Source: Lindgomyces ingoldianus (lineage: Eukaryota > Ascomycota > Dothideomycetes > Pleosporales > Lindgomycetaceae). From it: 64,000 nucleotides of DNA. The stretch lies in the NCBI RefSeq assembly GCF_010093535.1, contig NW_022985167.1:532260-596259 (forward strand), in the 5' to 3' direction. Below the pieces are notes generated by a model, which worked only from the letters and a program-made list of their open reading frames with translations, was not told the origin of the DNA and made no database searches. Shown in pieces: positions 12,545-24,095 of this stretch; within the stretch, counting starts at the first letter, position 1; each line of letters opens with the position of its first letter. The position numbers and the translations under genes are program-made.

Positions 12545-13823
12545 TAAGTAGTAGTAGTAATAAAGTGCGCAACTTTACATTAAAGCTTATTATAACTTAT
12601 TATAAGTTAAAAGGAACTAATCTAGCGCCTTAGAACCTTTCTTAGATATTACTAAAAGTAATTATAGCATTATAAGCTACTTTAAAGCATAGTAAGAACT
12701 TTATTTTTATAATATAGGTAATCTAGTTGTGCATAAGGTTTTTAGCTTAGTGTTTATACACCTTCTTTAAAGAAGCAAAATAACTTACATTAAGTAGCTA
12801 TAAGAAGTGCAATAAGTAAAAAAGTATATAAATAGTAATAATTTTATTATTCTTATAGTATTACTAAAAATAAAGTAAGTTATAGCTCTTATAGCTGTTA
12901 ATAACTAGTAGATAGTAGCTACTAATAGTACACTTCTTTATATACATGTTAAAGTGCTTTAACTAGTCTAGACTAAGCTAATTAGTAGTCTAGCTACGCT
13001 TAGAGATTATAATAACTTAATTCTAAAGTAAATTTTTCTTTTTATACTAGTTTAAAAGGTAGTTGCTACTCTAGAAAATAAAAAAAAGTAGAATAGCCTA
13101 CTCTTTAGCATTAATGCCCTAGATAGCTGTTATCTACTCCTAGTTACCTAGCTAGACTGCTTTTAGCTGTCCTTATCTCTCTAAACCTATAATAACTGCT
13201 TTAGTAAATATCTAGCCTATTATAAACTTTATCTTATTAAAGTTATACATGTTATTATTTTAGATGCTATACTTAGCTTTAATATTCTTTATAAGGTTAA
13301 ACTAGCTTTAAATTACTATAGGATTTTTATAAAAAGCTCTTTTATAGTTATACTTATGCTTAAACTTTACTTTAAGCTCTAAGTAACACTTAACAAATGT
13401 ATTAGGCTAGTTTATACTAATATAGCCTATATTATGCTTAGCGTGTAAAGAATTAGCTATATTAGCTATAGCTGCTAGCTAGAGGGGAAATCCTTACACA
13501 TCTAGCTTAAGTATGTGCTAAATAATTACCTGCTCCTTATTATTATCTAGCTTTTATAAGTTAGCTGTATAATTAGCTTAGAAAGGTTATCTAGTGTGTT
13601 AGTTACTTATTATCTTTTAAAAGACTCTATAGATAGCTGCAGCGTGTTAGTTAAAAAGTGTTGTGTTTTATTTAAAAGCTTAAAGTGTAAGCTGCATTTA
13701 ATGTTTCTTTAACATGTTTAAGTAGTGTTGTTAGAAATGCATTAGTGTAAAAAAAGTAGTGTGGTAGGGTCTTAGCAAAAGTAAGCAACTTAGGTGTGTA
13801 AGCAACTTGCCTATGAAGTACGT
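12545..13823 (-). pseudogene. Fot1/pogo transposase copy 1, N-terminal and central piece
   Basis: This piece continues the element begun at 1-513. It parallels copy 2 (15971-17388) throughout, including the central DDE region near 12770-12960 and the CENP-B/HTH region near 13440-13700. The right TIR (about 13765-13823) ends GAAGTACGT followed by TA, the Tc1-mariner target. It lacks the 127-bp insertion present in copy 2, which makes this copy the empty-site control for that MITE. All frames are broken by RIP-type stops. Confidence 0.85.
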
Positions 13824-15114
13824 TAAAGATTTTTATTATAAAAAAGGTAAATTTACTTACTTAAGACTACCTTTTACTATCTTTAATATAGTAAAAGACA
13901 TTAGCCCTTTCTATAACCTTTAATAGCTGTCCTTTTAAGGATATAAAAAAGCCTAGGTCTACTAGGTTAACTACTACACTTACTTATTTAGTAAGGTCTT
14001 AATTTAGAAAGTTTACCTTTCCTTTAAAGTCTATTATAGCTTAGTAGTAGTAAAAAAAGGTTAAACTCTTAATAGCTTTTAAAAAGAATATAAGTGTTAC
14101 TTCTATAGCACTAGGCCTAGCTCTTTAGGTACTTACTGCTGCTGCTTTTTACCTCTTTAAGTATTTTACCTAGCCTATAAGACGCAGGGGGGGCGTCCTA
14201 GGGCGCAGCTTTTCCTGCTAGGTTATCCTTTTAAAGGGGCAGTTTCTTTATATATAGCCCTACTTATAATAGTTATAGCAGCTCTCTTTTTTCTAGTTCT
14301 TAGCTTTTTATGCCCTTTTAGCTTCTAACTTTTAAAGCCTAGTAGCTATAAAGTTATAAGGCTTTATATTATTTTTTTAGTGTTAGTTACTCTAAGGTTT
14401 TTTATAGCTTACTTAGCTTTTTAAGGGGTGTTTTACTCCTTCTAGAGGCCTTTTGCTACCTCTATAGTTCTTTTCTGCCTAGAGGACCTGCTAGTGCTAA
14501 TTAGCCTTTATCTCTAATTTAAAAAGACTACTTTACACCTTTAGTTAGAAGTCTAACCTGTACTACACTTTTTTATTTAAGGCAAAGAAAAAGTTATATA
14601 TTAAGTTTTAATTTAAGTTATTTAGAGCTTTAATAGAGTTAATATCCTTCTACTAGGTTTTAAAATAGTTAAAAAGCTTAGTAAAAGTTTAATTTTTTTT
14701 AATTTATATTTTTAATTTTTTACTTAGCTAAATTTTTTTAAGCATGTCTAAGAAAGCCTAACAGTGTTTCCTTTATAAAGCCTTAGTGTAATTAAGTTAG
14801 ATAGTTAACTATAAGAATTATATATACTACTCTATTCTAATAGTTGTAAGAGTCCTCCCCTAGGTAGCGCTAGCAGAACTCTACCTATAATGCTGTATTT
14901 AAAAAGACTAAAAAGTTTTAAATATATTTTTTATAGCCTTTAATATATGCTTATAGTTGCTTATAAGACTTTCCTTTAAACTTTAAAAGTAGGTTAGGCT
15001 TAGGCAACTGTAGCCTAAAAGGGGTGCCTACAGGAGTAGCTGTCCTAGGTAGGAACAATAAGGGTTAGCTAGTAGCTGTCTATAAGGGGGCTGCTAGCCC
15101 TAGCCTTATAGAGG
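13824..15114 (-). pseudogene. Retroelement gag with zinc knuckle, C-terminal part (interrupted)
   Basis: Minus-strand remnant of a retrotransposon gag. Near 14275-14225 translation gives NYYK, a stop, GYI, a stop, RNCPFK. This is a CX2CX4HX4C nucleocapsid knuckle of the form CYxCxxxGHIxRNCP with RIP changes. The N-terminal half continues across the solo LTR at 17451-18000. RT would lie to the left, beyond Fot1 copy 1 and outside the window, so copia, gypsy or LINE cannot be separated here. A short GC-rich patch at 14180-14215 (a run of G, then GCGTCCTAGGGCGCAGC) escaped most RIP. Confidence 0.55.
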
Positions 15115-15899
15115 TGTCAGATATGCGCACCTACTGTCAAGACAGGAGGAACGCTGGACGAAAGCTGCTACATAGTACGAGCAATAAGCTCGAACAGTAT
15201 GTTGCTGCAAATTGCAGCATGTTGCAGCATTTTGCAATATTTTGCAACAAATTGCAGCATGTTGCAAGCTAGTCGCGCATAGGGCTAGTGCGCGAGGGAC
15301 TCGGACCGGAAAAACAAAGCCGAGTAACACAAGCAGAGCAGACAAAAAAAAATCAATCAATTAATACAATCAATCATCATCCTATAACGTACTTCATGGG
15401 CGAGTTGCTCACACACCCGAGTCGCTCACTTTTGCCAAGACCCCACCCTAACAAACTCTATTATGGCCCATAACAACCCGCTCTGGCACTATATAGTACA
15501 GTACAGCCTAGAATATTATTTAGATACTACTTCTGCTTCTTACTTACACGTTCGCGTGTTATGCCCAGTCTAATTGCACTGTCCGCAGCGCCTTTAGGAT
15601 AGCTCACCTACTTCAGCTTGCACCTGCTTCTTTGCCTTCTTCCTGTTACTGCGCACTCTAAACTCCTTTAGAGCTGTTAAGCGCAAGCCTTCCTAAATTA
15701 TTAAGGTCCTTTCTGCCTTAATCTACTTTTTTTTTATGTAATTTATATTACGTAGCAGCCTTATTAGCTGCTTAAAGCTTAGTAATTTTCTGTTACGCTA
15801 ACACTAGCTTATGCGCAATTATTACTGCCCCTTTTAAGACCTTTTTAAACACCTTAACTATAAAAGTTAGTAAACTATTTATATACTTTTAAATTTTTA

Positions 15900-17170
15900 T
15901 TTTTATAAGCATTAATTACAACTTAAGTTTTAAAGTATTACTTAGAGTTTACAACTACTAGAGCTTATTATATATAAGTAGTAGTAGTAATAATAAAGTG
16001 CGCAACTTTACATTAAGGCTTATTATAACTTATTATAGGTTAAAAGGAACTAATCTAGTAATTTAAAACTCTTTTTAGATATTACTAGAAGTAATTATAG
16101 CATTATAAGCTGCTTTAAAGCATAGTAGGAACTTTATTTTTGTAATATAAGTAATCTAGTTACATATAAAGTTTTTAGCTTAGCGCTTATACACTTTCTT
16201 TAAAGGAGCAAAACAACCTACATTAAGTAGCTATAAAAGGTGTAATAAGTAAAAAGGCATGTAAATAGTAATAATCTTATTATTTTTATAGTATTACTAG
16301 AAATAAAGTAAGTTATAGCTTTTATAGCTATTAATAACTAGCAGACAGTAGCTGCTAATAGTACACTTCTTTATATACACATTAAAGTGCTTTAACTAGT
16401 CTAGACTAAGCTAATTAGTAGTCTAGCTGCACTTAAAAATTATAATAACTTAATTCTAAAGTAGATTTTCTTTTTTATACTAGTTTAAAAGGTAGTTACT
16501 ACCCTAGAAAATAATAAAAGGTAGAATAGCCTACCCTTTAGCATTAATGCCCTAGATAGCTGTTGTCTACTTCTAGTTACCTAGCTAAACTGCTTTTAGC
16601 TGTCCTTATTTTTTTAAACCTGTAATAACTACTCTAGTAGATATCTAGCCTATTATAAACTCTATTTTGTTAAAGTTGTATGTGTTATTATTTTAGATAC
16701 TATACTTAGCTTTAATATTTTTTATAAAGTTAAACTAGCTTTAAATTACTATAGAATTTTTATAAAAGGCTCTTTTATAGTTGTACTTACGCTTAAACTT
16801 TACTTTAAGCTTTAAGTAACACTTAATAAATGTATTAAGCTAGTTTATACTAATATAGCCTATATTATGCTTAGCGTGCAAAGAATTAGCTATATTAGCT
16901 ATAGCTGCTAGCTAGGGGGGAAATCCTTGCGCATTTAGCTTAAGTATGTGCTAAATAATCACCTGCTTCTTGTTATTATCTAGCTTCTATAAGTTAGCTA
17001 TATAATTAGCTTAAAAAGGTTGTCTAGTGTGTTAGTTACTTATTATCTTTTAAAAGACCCTGTAGATAGCTGCAGCGCGTTGTTTAGAAAGTGTTACATT
17101 TTATTTAAAAGCCTAGAGCGTAAGCTGCATCTAACATTCCTTTAACATGTCTAAGTAGTGTTGTTAGGAA
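15900..17170 (-). pseudogene. Fot1/pogo transposase (HTH/CENP-B plus DDE), RIP-inactivated
   Basis: The transposase cuts and pastes the element at TA sites. On the minus strand near 16960-16890 translation gives a QVII-stop-HILKLNAQGFPLA block, the CENP-B-type HTH motif (EEEVIVQHILDLDSRGFPPR) of pogo/Fot1/Tan1 transposases. Further along, near 16430-16260, it gives blocks matching the family's LxWLxHFxxxT...LLILDGHxSHxS...LCMPPHSSH region, where the second catalytic Asp lies. Stops replace Gln, Trp and Arg codons. The 5' end is interrupted by the MITE at 17176. Family identity is sure; exact codon limits are not. Confidence 0.85.
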
Positions 17171-17175
17171 TGCAT

Positions 17176-17302
17176 TGTAAGGCTAAGATGGCGCTTATGT
17201 GCAACAGGTATATATACTATTCTGCACCCGAAAATCAACGTTGGTTGATTATTCGTACCTTTTGGTTGTATTGGCGGAGTGGTGCGGAGCCCCGCCCTTA
17301 CA
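17176..17302. mobile_element. 127-bp MITE inside Fot1 copy 2
   Basis: This is an insertion absent from copy 1 (13735-13745) and from the foldbacks. It is bounded by TGTAAGG...CCTTACA and a 5-bp duplication TGCAT (17171-17175 and 17303-17307). It contains a perfect hairpin, AATCAAC-GTTG-GTTGATT. It is GC-richer than its surroundings and shows few RIP changes. It has no coding capacity. Only one copy lies in the window, so the superfamily is not assigned. Confidence 0.8.
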
Positions 17303-17450
17303 TGCATTAGTGTAGAAAGAGTAGTGTAGTAGGGTCTTAGCAAAAGTAAGCAACTCAGGTGTGTAAGCAACTCGCCTATAAAGTATGTTACATTATATCT
17401 AAAACCTATTATTCATCTTAGGAAGCCTAGAAACAGTGCTTTAATCTAAC

Positions 17451-18022
17451 AAGAGGTTAGGTTATTATAGAGGGAGTTGTAAGGCTCTTAAAAGGATTAT
17501 AATGTTTCTTTTAATTAGTTTTTTTAAAGTTTTTTTAGTCTTTTTCTCTTTTCTTTTACTTTTTTTTAGTTCTTTTTATTAAATTTTAGCATCTAGTTAA
17601 GTAATATTACTTATTATAATCTCCTTTAAAAGTATTTTAGCCTAGGTAAAGAGGTCTAGAGGTGGTAGTCTCTAGAGGGGTTGCGCAGATATCCTCTCTT
17701 TGTTAGGTAGTTTATTTATAGAGGAAGTTTATAAGTCTTGCATAACGCTAGCTTAGGTAGAAACAGTTATGCTAGGTATTATTAAGTAAGTAGAGGATTA
17801 TATTATAAAAAATAGAGTATACACTTTATAATTAAAAGGTGTATTAACTAATAAGAGGGTAACTATAACATAGAAGTATAATTAGTACCTACTTAATTTC
17901 TAAAGCAATTTTTTACTATTTAAAGAGGGCTTCTATAACTAGCTATATACTTCTTTAGAGAGCTAGGCACAGCAGCGCTAGTAGCAACAAATCTAGTATG
18001 CTGTAAGTCTAGTTTAAAGTAT
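17451..18022 (-). pseudogene. Retroelement gag, N-terminal part (continues 13824-15114)
   Basis: Minus-strand remnant that rejoins 15114 when solo LTR E1 and one AGAGG are removed. Translation between about 17900 and 17750 gives a fairly open block (VIVTLLLVNTPFNYKVYTLFF...), and 17640-17520 gives a Lys-rich, probably charged coiled stretch. Both would suit the N-terminal and linker parts of a gag whose zinc knuckle lies at 14225-14275. I recognise no specific family. Confidence 0.4.
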
Positions 18023-18176
18023 TACTTGTCTAGGATGCCTAGCTTTTTAGGTGAGGTAGGCGTTGTCTAGGAAGTGCGGGGTTGACGGCACAGTTTAGAA
18101 GTCGTCCGGGACTGCCTAGTGCGGTCTAGGCTAGTCTATGTCAGCTGAGGAAACACCTGGATAGCTGGTTGTTACA
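18023..18176 (-). repeat. Probable LTR edge of the gag-bearing retroelement
   Basis: A GC-rich, little-mutated block ends GGTTGTTACA at 18176. On the minus strand it would begin TGTAACAACC, a normal LTR start upstream of the gag read on that strand. Directly to its right, gypsy K sequence begins abruptly. The matching LTR would be left of the window, so this is a proposal from position and termini only. Confidence 0.4.
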
Positions 18177-18180
18177 ATAG

Positions 18181-18856
18181 TCTGTTATAATATTAAAGCG
18201 TTTTCCTATTCTATGTAGTTCTGTTGCCTAGACTTGTACTGCATTTAATATTACTTTTAGTTTCTTATTAAGTATGCTGTAGTTAGCTTTAGCTCCTAAA
18301 AACTTTGCTAAATAGTATGCTACTAGGTGCTATTTTTTGTCTTCTTGTTTCTACTAGAAGGCTGCGCTGCTTGCTTTTAAGAACGCATCTGTGTAGATCT
18401 TTATGTCTAGCGTTAGATTGTACATTTATAGTACTAGTTTAATAGTTACAGCTTACTTTAATGCTTTAAAAGTATTATTTATTTATAAGGTCTAAATAAA
18501 CTTAGTAACTGCTTATTTTTTTATAGTAGCATTAGTTAAAAGTAAGGTAATCTTAAAATAGTTCTTAATTATTTGTCTAACATACCTAGATAGTCCTAGA
18601 AATCCTTTAACTTTCTTAACTATTATAGGCTCTAGCTATTCTAATTTTGTTAAATTAACTAGCAGAGCTCTTTCTCTAGGTTAAGTTAGTTTATTTTTTC
18701 TTAATAGTTCTAAATAAGCTTTTTTACTTTATATACACTTATATAACTAATAATAACTTCTTTTTATTAAGCATGTAATATAAAAATAGTAAAACTTATT
18801 ACATTAATGTCTAAACTAGCATTAATAAGTGTATTATATAACATAGTTAAGTTATT
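18181..18856 (-). pseudogene. Gypsy element K: RT C-terminus and RNase H fragment
   Basis: Minus-strand fragment of a Ty3/gypsy pol, homologous and colinear with 44180-44740 in element G (for example both encode LEPIIVKKVK followed by the FLGL..Y..QIIKNY block, then an RNase H block with IYTDA/IYTDT). It is cut at 18180 by the gag-bearing element on the left and at 18857 by the Helentron-type palindrome on the right. Gypsy sequence of the same orientation resumes at 35976 with a protease region, so about 200 residues of RT appear missing between the two pieces. Confidence 0.7.
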
Positions 18857-18874
18857 AGCAGAGCTTGCTCTGCT
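18857..18874. repeat. Helentron-type terminal palindrome (left)
   Basis: AGCAGAGC-TT-GCTCTGCT is a perfect 8-bp-arm palindrome. It differs from the 45075 copy by one C-to-T and one complementary G-to-A change, as RIP would cause. Confidence 0.7.
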
Positions 18875-19113
18875 TATTATATTCGGGTTTGCAGAACGAA
18901 AAGTTGAGCAGAATCTTCTCTTTTGGACGCGCTAGTTAGTCAGAATTTCTTTGGATAAACTCCAGTAACGCTATTTCTCTGTCACCTTATGTATTTCTTA
19001 CATTCTTTTTTTAAAAAAATGTATACGTAATATAAGTGCACCTTTCTGTTAATTTGCACGCAGTTTGCTCTAGCATGCGTTGTGTAAAACATGTTTAAAT
19101 TATAGTTAGTTAT

Positions 19114-19250
19114 TATCTCACAAGTTAGACCCTCGACCTAGAATCGCCCTTAACTTATTTAGGAATAGACAGAACTTCTAAAACTTCTAAGCTAATTAAA
19201 ACTTCTAAGAACTTCTAGAAACTTCTAAACTAATTAGAACACACTAAACA
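19114..19250 (+). repeat. Left terminal inverted repeat of the 11-kb element
   Basis: It starts TATCTCACAAGT and includes several AACTTCTA units (19160-19245). It matches the complement of 30056-30180. Confidence 0.75.
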
Positions 19251-19590
19251 GGAAAGGGGTAATTCTGTCCTAAAGGTCTAAAGGAAAATAGTAGTTATTT
19301 ATGTATATCTTAATTTGTTTATTAGCTATTAGCGTTGCTATCTTTAACAGTGTACTTTACCCCCTAATACTGCGTTAAAATTTTTTAAATTACTATTATT
19401 ATAAAGCGCTTGTCTTGCTCTATAATATACATTAAATATAGATAATGCTAGCACTCTATTTAACACGCTAGCGGACGCACTAGCAGACGCGCTAACTGTG
19501 GCTCTATTTAGTAACCTCTCTTTATTATTAAGCCTACCTTCTAGGCTCTTTTAGCTAACAAGTAACAATCTAATTAAATAAAATAAAAAT

Positions 19591-22345
19591 ATGTTTATGC
19601 TAGATTAACCTATAGACTATAATAATAATATAGGTGCCTCTAGCAACTTTACCTAGGCAGGCGGGATCTCTAGCGCCTCCACGCGGCGTTGTAGTTCTAT
19701 GTCGCGGCGTGAGAAGTTGCAGTACATAGTAGACACGTTGCAGACTGTCTAATAAAGCTTTTAAGACTTTATACTAGAATAGGTAGATAATAGAAAAAAC
19801 AATACACTTCTTAAGCATTACTAGTATTACAAGGCGCGTAACAGGCAGCGCGTGCTAAAGACTTTAATAGACTTACTTTTTAAAATAAAAGTCTTTTATA
19901 CAAAAAATGTAATAAATTGTTGCGCTTTAGAGCTAAATTAGCTAGTATAAAAGATATACTTTAAAAATTTTAATTTTAATATAAATATATTAACACTTAA
20001 CTTTAATAATGCTAGTTAAACTATCTAAGATTAAGCGCTAACTTAGTACAACTTTATTATAAGCATATTGCGTAATTTACGCTAGGGATATGTAAGCTAC
20101 TAGGGTGCTAATAAGTCTAATGCAATTAAGAAGCGTGTGTTTACTATTACTAGTATTATATGCTTTTTTTAGGCTAAAAAGAGATTAAACACTTTAGCAT
20201 CTATGCTAGATGCTTATTTTATTAGGTCTAGAACAAAGTGTCACGTAATTAAGGTCTTAAGTAGACTTAAGTTATGTTATTTATATTATTACACTAATAA
20301 GCTAATAAATAAGGTTGCAGAAAAAGCTTAAGTATGTATACTATTTAGTACTTCTAATACTTCTAATACTTCTAAAACTTCTAGAACTTCTAGAACTTCT
20401 AAAATTACTTATAAACCTTTAGGCTAATAAGAACTAATAGTGCTAAAAAAAAAAAATTATAAGTTCTTATAAAGAACTTAAAGCTAGTACTTGTGTATAA
20501 CAACATTAACTTTATAGATTACACACGCTATAAGAAGGCAGGCTATACAGCTACTATGCAAAGCATAATAAACGCTGTAGCTATTATAGCTTCTAAGCTA
20601 CCTAAGTCTAGTCTTACTTAGTCTATGCACAACCTAGCAGTTCCCTTAGATTTTAAGAACATTGTACTTAGCCCTAGATTAAATAGGCTAGATAGTATTA
20701 ATAATAACATATTTTAGAGTTTTATTACTAATTTAATTAAGTGTCTTTACCTAGAAGCTATATTACATGTCTTTAGTAGCAGAGCATTCTTTAAATACCT
20801 AGTATTCCCTATTTTAGACTGCTTACCCTTAGTTAAGACTAAGTATTATTAGTTAGGTGCTATATTTAATAAAGAAAAGTTTATTAGTAGAACTTATAAA
20901 GTTTATAATACTATTTAGCTAAATTAATTAAGTCTAAATGCGCTAAACAACTCTACTAATATTTTTAGCAATAATTTTAATAATTACCTTTAGTTATGCT
21001 ACAGTAATTAGCTTATAGCATGTAATATCTACTTAATACAGGGTAAACAGGTTTAAGCAACTTAACTATATAATAAAAAGTAGTAGTTACTTAGTGTTCC
21101 TGCATAGTTTTATGTGCAGATAAACCTTTTATTAACTATTAGCTAGACACATTAAGGCCTAGTTATAGCAAATAAGGTTGCACACTATACTATTAAGTTA
21201 GATGTTGTTATGTAGTGTTAAACGCAGCTTACACAGGATAATAGTAAATACTATCTGCTAGAACTGTTAGTTATTTAGAGGTTTACATTCTGTGTTACTG
21301 CACTGTTCTATGCTGCTATATAACACTAACGCCTTCTTTTAAAACACATAACTAATAAGTTCTTCTTAGAGCGCTTTAGTTATATAAAAAACACTATTAG
21401 AGATTTTTTAGTAGATAATTTTTTATAGTTAGTTAAAAACATACACACTATTGCCTTTAGGCGTTAGGTGTAGGGTTCTAGCGCTAGTGTAGATAATGTT
21501 AAGTTCTGTACTATATGTTGCATGCTCTAGAAGATTAAGCTCTTTCTTGCAGTACACTATGCTGTTAAGTACAGCAATATTAGTATATTATAACGCCTTA
21601 TAGATCCTCTTATTATTATTTTCTTTAGCGCTAGGCAGACAAATTATAGCTAGAAGATGCTTTAGTATTGCTAGCTTCTCTTACTAGCTAATACTGCAGA
21701 GTTACAGCATGCTATCCTTACATCTAGTCTTGTAAACTAGTATAGACAGGAAAACATATTTAAGCTAATTAATTTAGGCCTAAAGCATTTTAACTATAGC
21801 TGTAAGATTAATTTAAGAAACTATAAAAACTTTACACATAATATTAATTAAGTGTTTAACTAGACTTGCCTTTATAATGTCTAAGTAAGAAAGGTTTAGA
21901 TAGTGTTAGAGAGGGTCTTTAGTAAGAATATACCTAGTAGTTATACTTCTGCTATTACTATTTAGAACATGTTCCTCTTAGCTTAAACACTTGTTATAAA
22001 TAAATTAGCAGCGCCTTAAAACCTAAATAATTTAGTAGGCTACAAGTTCTTTAACTTATTTAATATATACACTACTAAAATAAATATGCTTAAGGTAGAG
22101 GTTAATAAATTTAACTGCGCACATGTGTAGCTTTAAGGCTCTATAGACCTTCTATATCTAACTGCCTAACTTAACACCACAGATAATTCTAAGTTTGCTA
22201 ATATTGCTAAGTACACGCGCGCAGTTAGAGATAAGTTTAATGTAATTATAGACCTAGCAATTGCTAGTAGTGCTACTAATTAGATTAGAAGCTAATAGAA
22301 GTTCTAATAATTAATAGCCTTTTATAATTGCATTAAAAGTTTTTA
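19591..22345 (+). pseudogene. DUF6589-like protein, RIP-degraded, truncated by gap
   Basis: A long plus-strand reading from an ATG at 19591 runs to the assembly gap with mostly TAG/TAA-for-Gln stops and one frame change near a run of A at 20441. Readable blocks include NINFIDYTRYKKAGYTATMQ (about 20500-20560), SMHNLAVPLDFKNIVLSPRL (about 20625-20690) and an FC-I-CCMLQKI-LFLAVHYAV block (about 21500-21570). From memory these resemble DUF6589, a large fungal family of unknown function often found with mobile DNA. The N-terminal part has an Arg-rich stretch (19680-19720). It is the only large readable gene in the 11-kb TIR element, so it may be that element's transposition protein. The family call is moderate and the function unknown. 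Confidence 0.55.
20346..20406. repeat. 9-bp tandem array (ACTTCTAAT / ACTTCTAGA)
   Basis: About six imperfect copies of a 9-bp unit, inside the DUF6589-like frame, where they encode Asn/Lys/Arg-Thr-Ser repeats. Confidence 0.75.
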
Positions 22346-23011
22346 NNNNNNNNNNNNNNNNNNNNNNNNNNNNNNNNNNNNNNNNNNNNNNNNNNNNNNN
22401 NNNNNNNNNNNNNNNNNNNNNNNNNNNNNNNNNNNNNNNNNNNNNNNNNNNNNNNNNNNNNNNNNNNNNNNNNNNNNNNNNNNNNNNNNNNNNNNNNNNN
22501 NNNNNNNNNNNNNNNNNNNNNNNNNNNNNNNNNNNNNNNNNNNNNNNNNNNNNNNNNNNNNNNNNNNNNNNNNNNNNNNNNNNNNNNNNNNNNNNNNNNN
22601 NNNNNNNNNNNNNNNNNNNNNNNNNNNNNNNNNNNNNNNNNNNNNNNNNNNNNNNNNNNNNNNNNNNNNNNNNNNNNNNNNNNNNNNNNNNNNNNNNNNN
22701 NNNNNNNNNNNNNNNNNNNNNNNNNNNNNNNNNNNNNNNNNNNNNNNNNNNNNNNNNNNNNNNNNNNNNNNNNNNNNNNNNNNNNNNNNNNNNNNNNNNN
22801 NNNNNNNNNNNNNNNNNNNNNNNNNNNNNNNNNNNNNNNNNNNNNNNNNNNNNNNNNNNNNNNNNNNNNNNNNNNNNNNNNNNNNNNNNNNNNNNNNNNN
22901 NNNNNNNNNNNNNNNNNNNNNNNNNNNNNNNNNNNNNNNNNNNNNNNNNNNNNNNNNNNNNNNNNNNNNNNNNNNNNNNNNNNNNNNNNNNNNNNNNNNN
23001 NNNNNNNNNNN
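22346..23011. other. Assembly gap (666 N)
   Basis: A run of N. The DUF6589-like frame runs into its left edge and a 14-bp tandem array begins just beyond its right edge. Repeats probably caused the gap. Confidence 1.
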
Positions 23012-23031
23012 GTGTCTACTAAAGCGTTTCT

Positions 23032-23121
23032 ATCCTAGCATTTCTATAAAGCTGTGTCTATTAAACTGCGTCTATTAGACTATGTCTATTAAACTATGTC
23101 TATTAAACTGTTTCTATTAAC
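23032..23121. repeat. 14-bp tandem array (CTATTAAACTGTGT)
   Basis: About five to six imperfect copies of a 14-bp unit (TGTCTATTAAACTG, variants with TGCGTC, TATGTC, TGTTTC) next to the gap edge. The array may extend into the gap. Confidence 0.8.
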
Positions 23122-23129
23122 TAGGTAGC

Positions 23130-23342
23130 TTACAGGTTAAAGTTGTTATATGCGTTACATGTATAACTGCCTAAATATAAAGTAGCGTTAGCATAAAAGT
23201 TTCTGCCTAGCATAAGTATAAAGTACGTAGTGTTACTGTAGTATAAGGCGGCGTCTGTAATAAGAATATTATAGGCGCTAAGGTTGTTATTATAAGATAA
23301 GTACGCTAGTGTAATATTTATCTGCTTTAAGCTTATCTGCAA
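23130..23342 (-). pseudogene. Short open stretch of unknown identity
   Basis: Seventy codons are open on the minus strand, starting MQISLKQINI and rich in Asn, Tyr, Leu and Ala, with no family I recognise. Unlike most of the window it has no RIP-type stop. It may be a surviving exon-like piece of an element gene inside the 11-kb TIR element, or chance. It lies directly beside the tandem array at the gap edge. No start or splice context supports it as a functional gene. Confidence 0.2.
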
Positions 23343-23705
23343 GTCTTAGAAGATTGTTACTAATTAGACATACTAGCGCATAAGCTGCTTTACCTTTTGT
23401 CTAATAGTAAAGCAGTAATAGTAAATATTGTAGGCACTATATCTACTGCTTCTACTATTGTACCTGTTAAAATACCTGTTGCTGTTGCTGTAGTAAGAGC
23501 TGTATTTACTATATATACAGAAGTTAAACACTATCCTAGTATAAGTAAAAGTTAAGCTAAAAGCTGTGTAAGTATTAGTTAAACACTAGTAGTTAAAGTA
23601 GTATAGTTTAAACTCTAAACTCTAAAGGAACTAAGGCTTAGACTAACTATTCTTAAGCTACTAAAAATACAAGCTGTTTTAATAAGCTCTACTTTAAGGC
23701 CTTTC
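23343..23705. other. Degenerate AT-rich sequence, nothing recognised
   Basis: Interior of the 11-kb TIR element between the open stretch and the 219-bp duplication. A small GTTGCTGTTGCTGT run lies at about 23480. I see no motif. Confidence 0.5.
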
Positions 23706-24095
23706 TAGGATACTAGCTAAAGCTAGCACAAAGTTAAAGCCTAGACAGCAAGGGACGCCTTGCTAAGTTAACCTAACCCTAACACTCTAGCGTCCTTTTC
23801 TATACAGTACTTAGAGCTACTCTAGAGACAGTTTAAAGCTGCTGCAATAAAGGTGTACATAAAAGTTATTATATATTAATGTTATTTTACTAAGCCCTGT
23901 TACCTAGATCCTTTTAAGACACTAGCTAAAGCTAGCACAAGGTTAAAACCTAGATAGTAAAGGACGCTTTACTAAGTTAACCTAACTCTAACACTCTATT
24001 ATTCTTTTCTATATAGTACTTAGAGCTACTCTAGAGACAGTTTAAAGCTACTGCAGTAAAGACATACATAAAAGTTATTATTTATTAACACTTAA
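23706..24095. repeat. 219-bp tandem duplication
   Basis: The block beginning ACTAGCTAAAGCTAGCAC recurs at 23712 and 23931 and stays alignable through the CTACTCTAGAGACAGTTTAA block and an ACATAAAAGTTATTAT end. The second copy has more T/A changes than the first. Confidence 0.85.

Larger units (their letters stand above)
15387..17388 (-). mobile_element. Fot1/pogo DNA transposon copy 2 (complete, dead)
   Basis: The element has about 58-bp terminal inverted repeats (ACGTACTTCATGGGCGAG... at left; its complement, RIP-altered, at right) and a TA duplication (15385-15386 and 17389-17390). It is 2002 bp long. Removing the 127-bp MITE and its 5-bp duplication leaves 1870 bp, close to the size of Fusarium Fot1. 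It inserted into solo LTR E1, whose two halves match E2 across the junction. It is the best template in the window for the family; copies 1 and 3 and the 1.1-kb foldbacks derive from the same family. Confidence 0.92.
15115..17450 (-). mobile_element. Solo LTR E1, split by Fot1 copy 2
   Basis: A solo LTR that starts TGTCAGATATG and ends AATCTAACA, flanked by a perfect 5-bp duplication AGAGG (15110-15114 and 17451-17455). It is the reverse orientation of the copies at 33586 and 33993. Its two pieces are 15115-15386 and 17391-17450; they rejoin at the TA target of Fot1 copy 2. It carries a short internal array of GCTGCAA/GTTGCAA-type units (about 15200-15270). No full-length parent is in the window. 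Confidence 0.88.

Noticed and set aside
15106..15473. Overlapping short open frames on both strands (84 and 61 codons)
   Set aside because: They lie wholly in solo LTR E1 and the Fot1 TIR, which are non-coding and low in RIP; the same shadows appear over E2 and E3.
18857..18874. Palindrome as a rho-independent-type terminator or tRNA-like stem
   Set aside because: It matches the Helentron terminus at 45075 with RIP changes, and no gene ends there.
23762..23786. CTAACCTAACCCTAACACTC as interstitial telomere repeat
   Set aside because: Only one exact CCCTAA unit, and the other copy of the 219-bp duplication shows it is ordinary repeat sequence.
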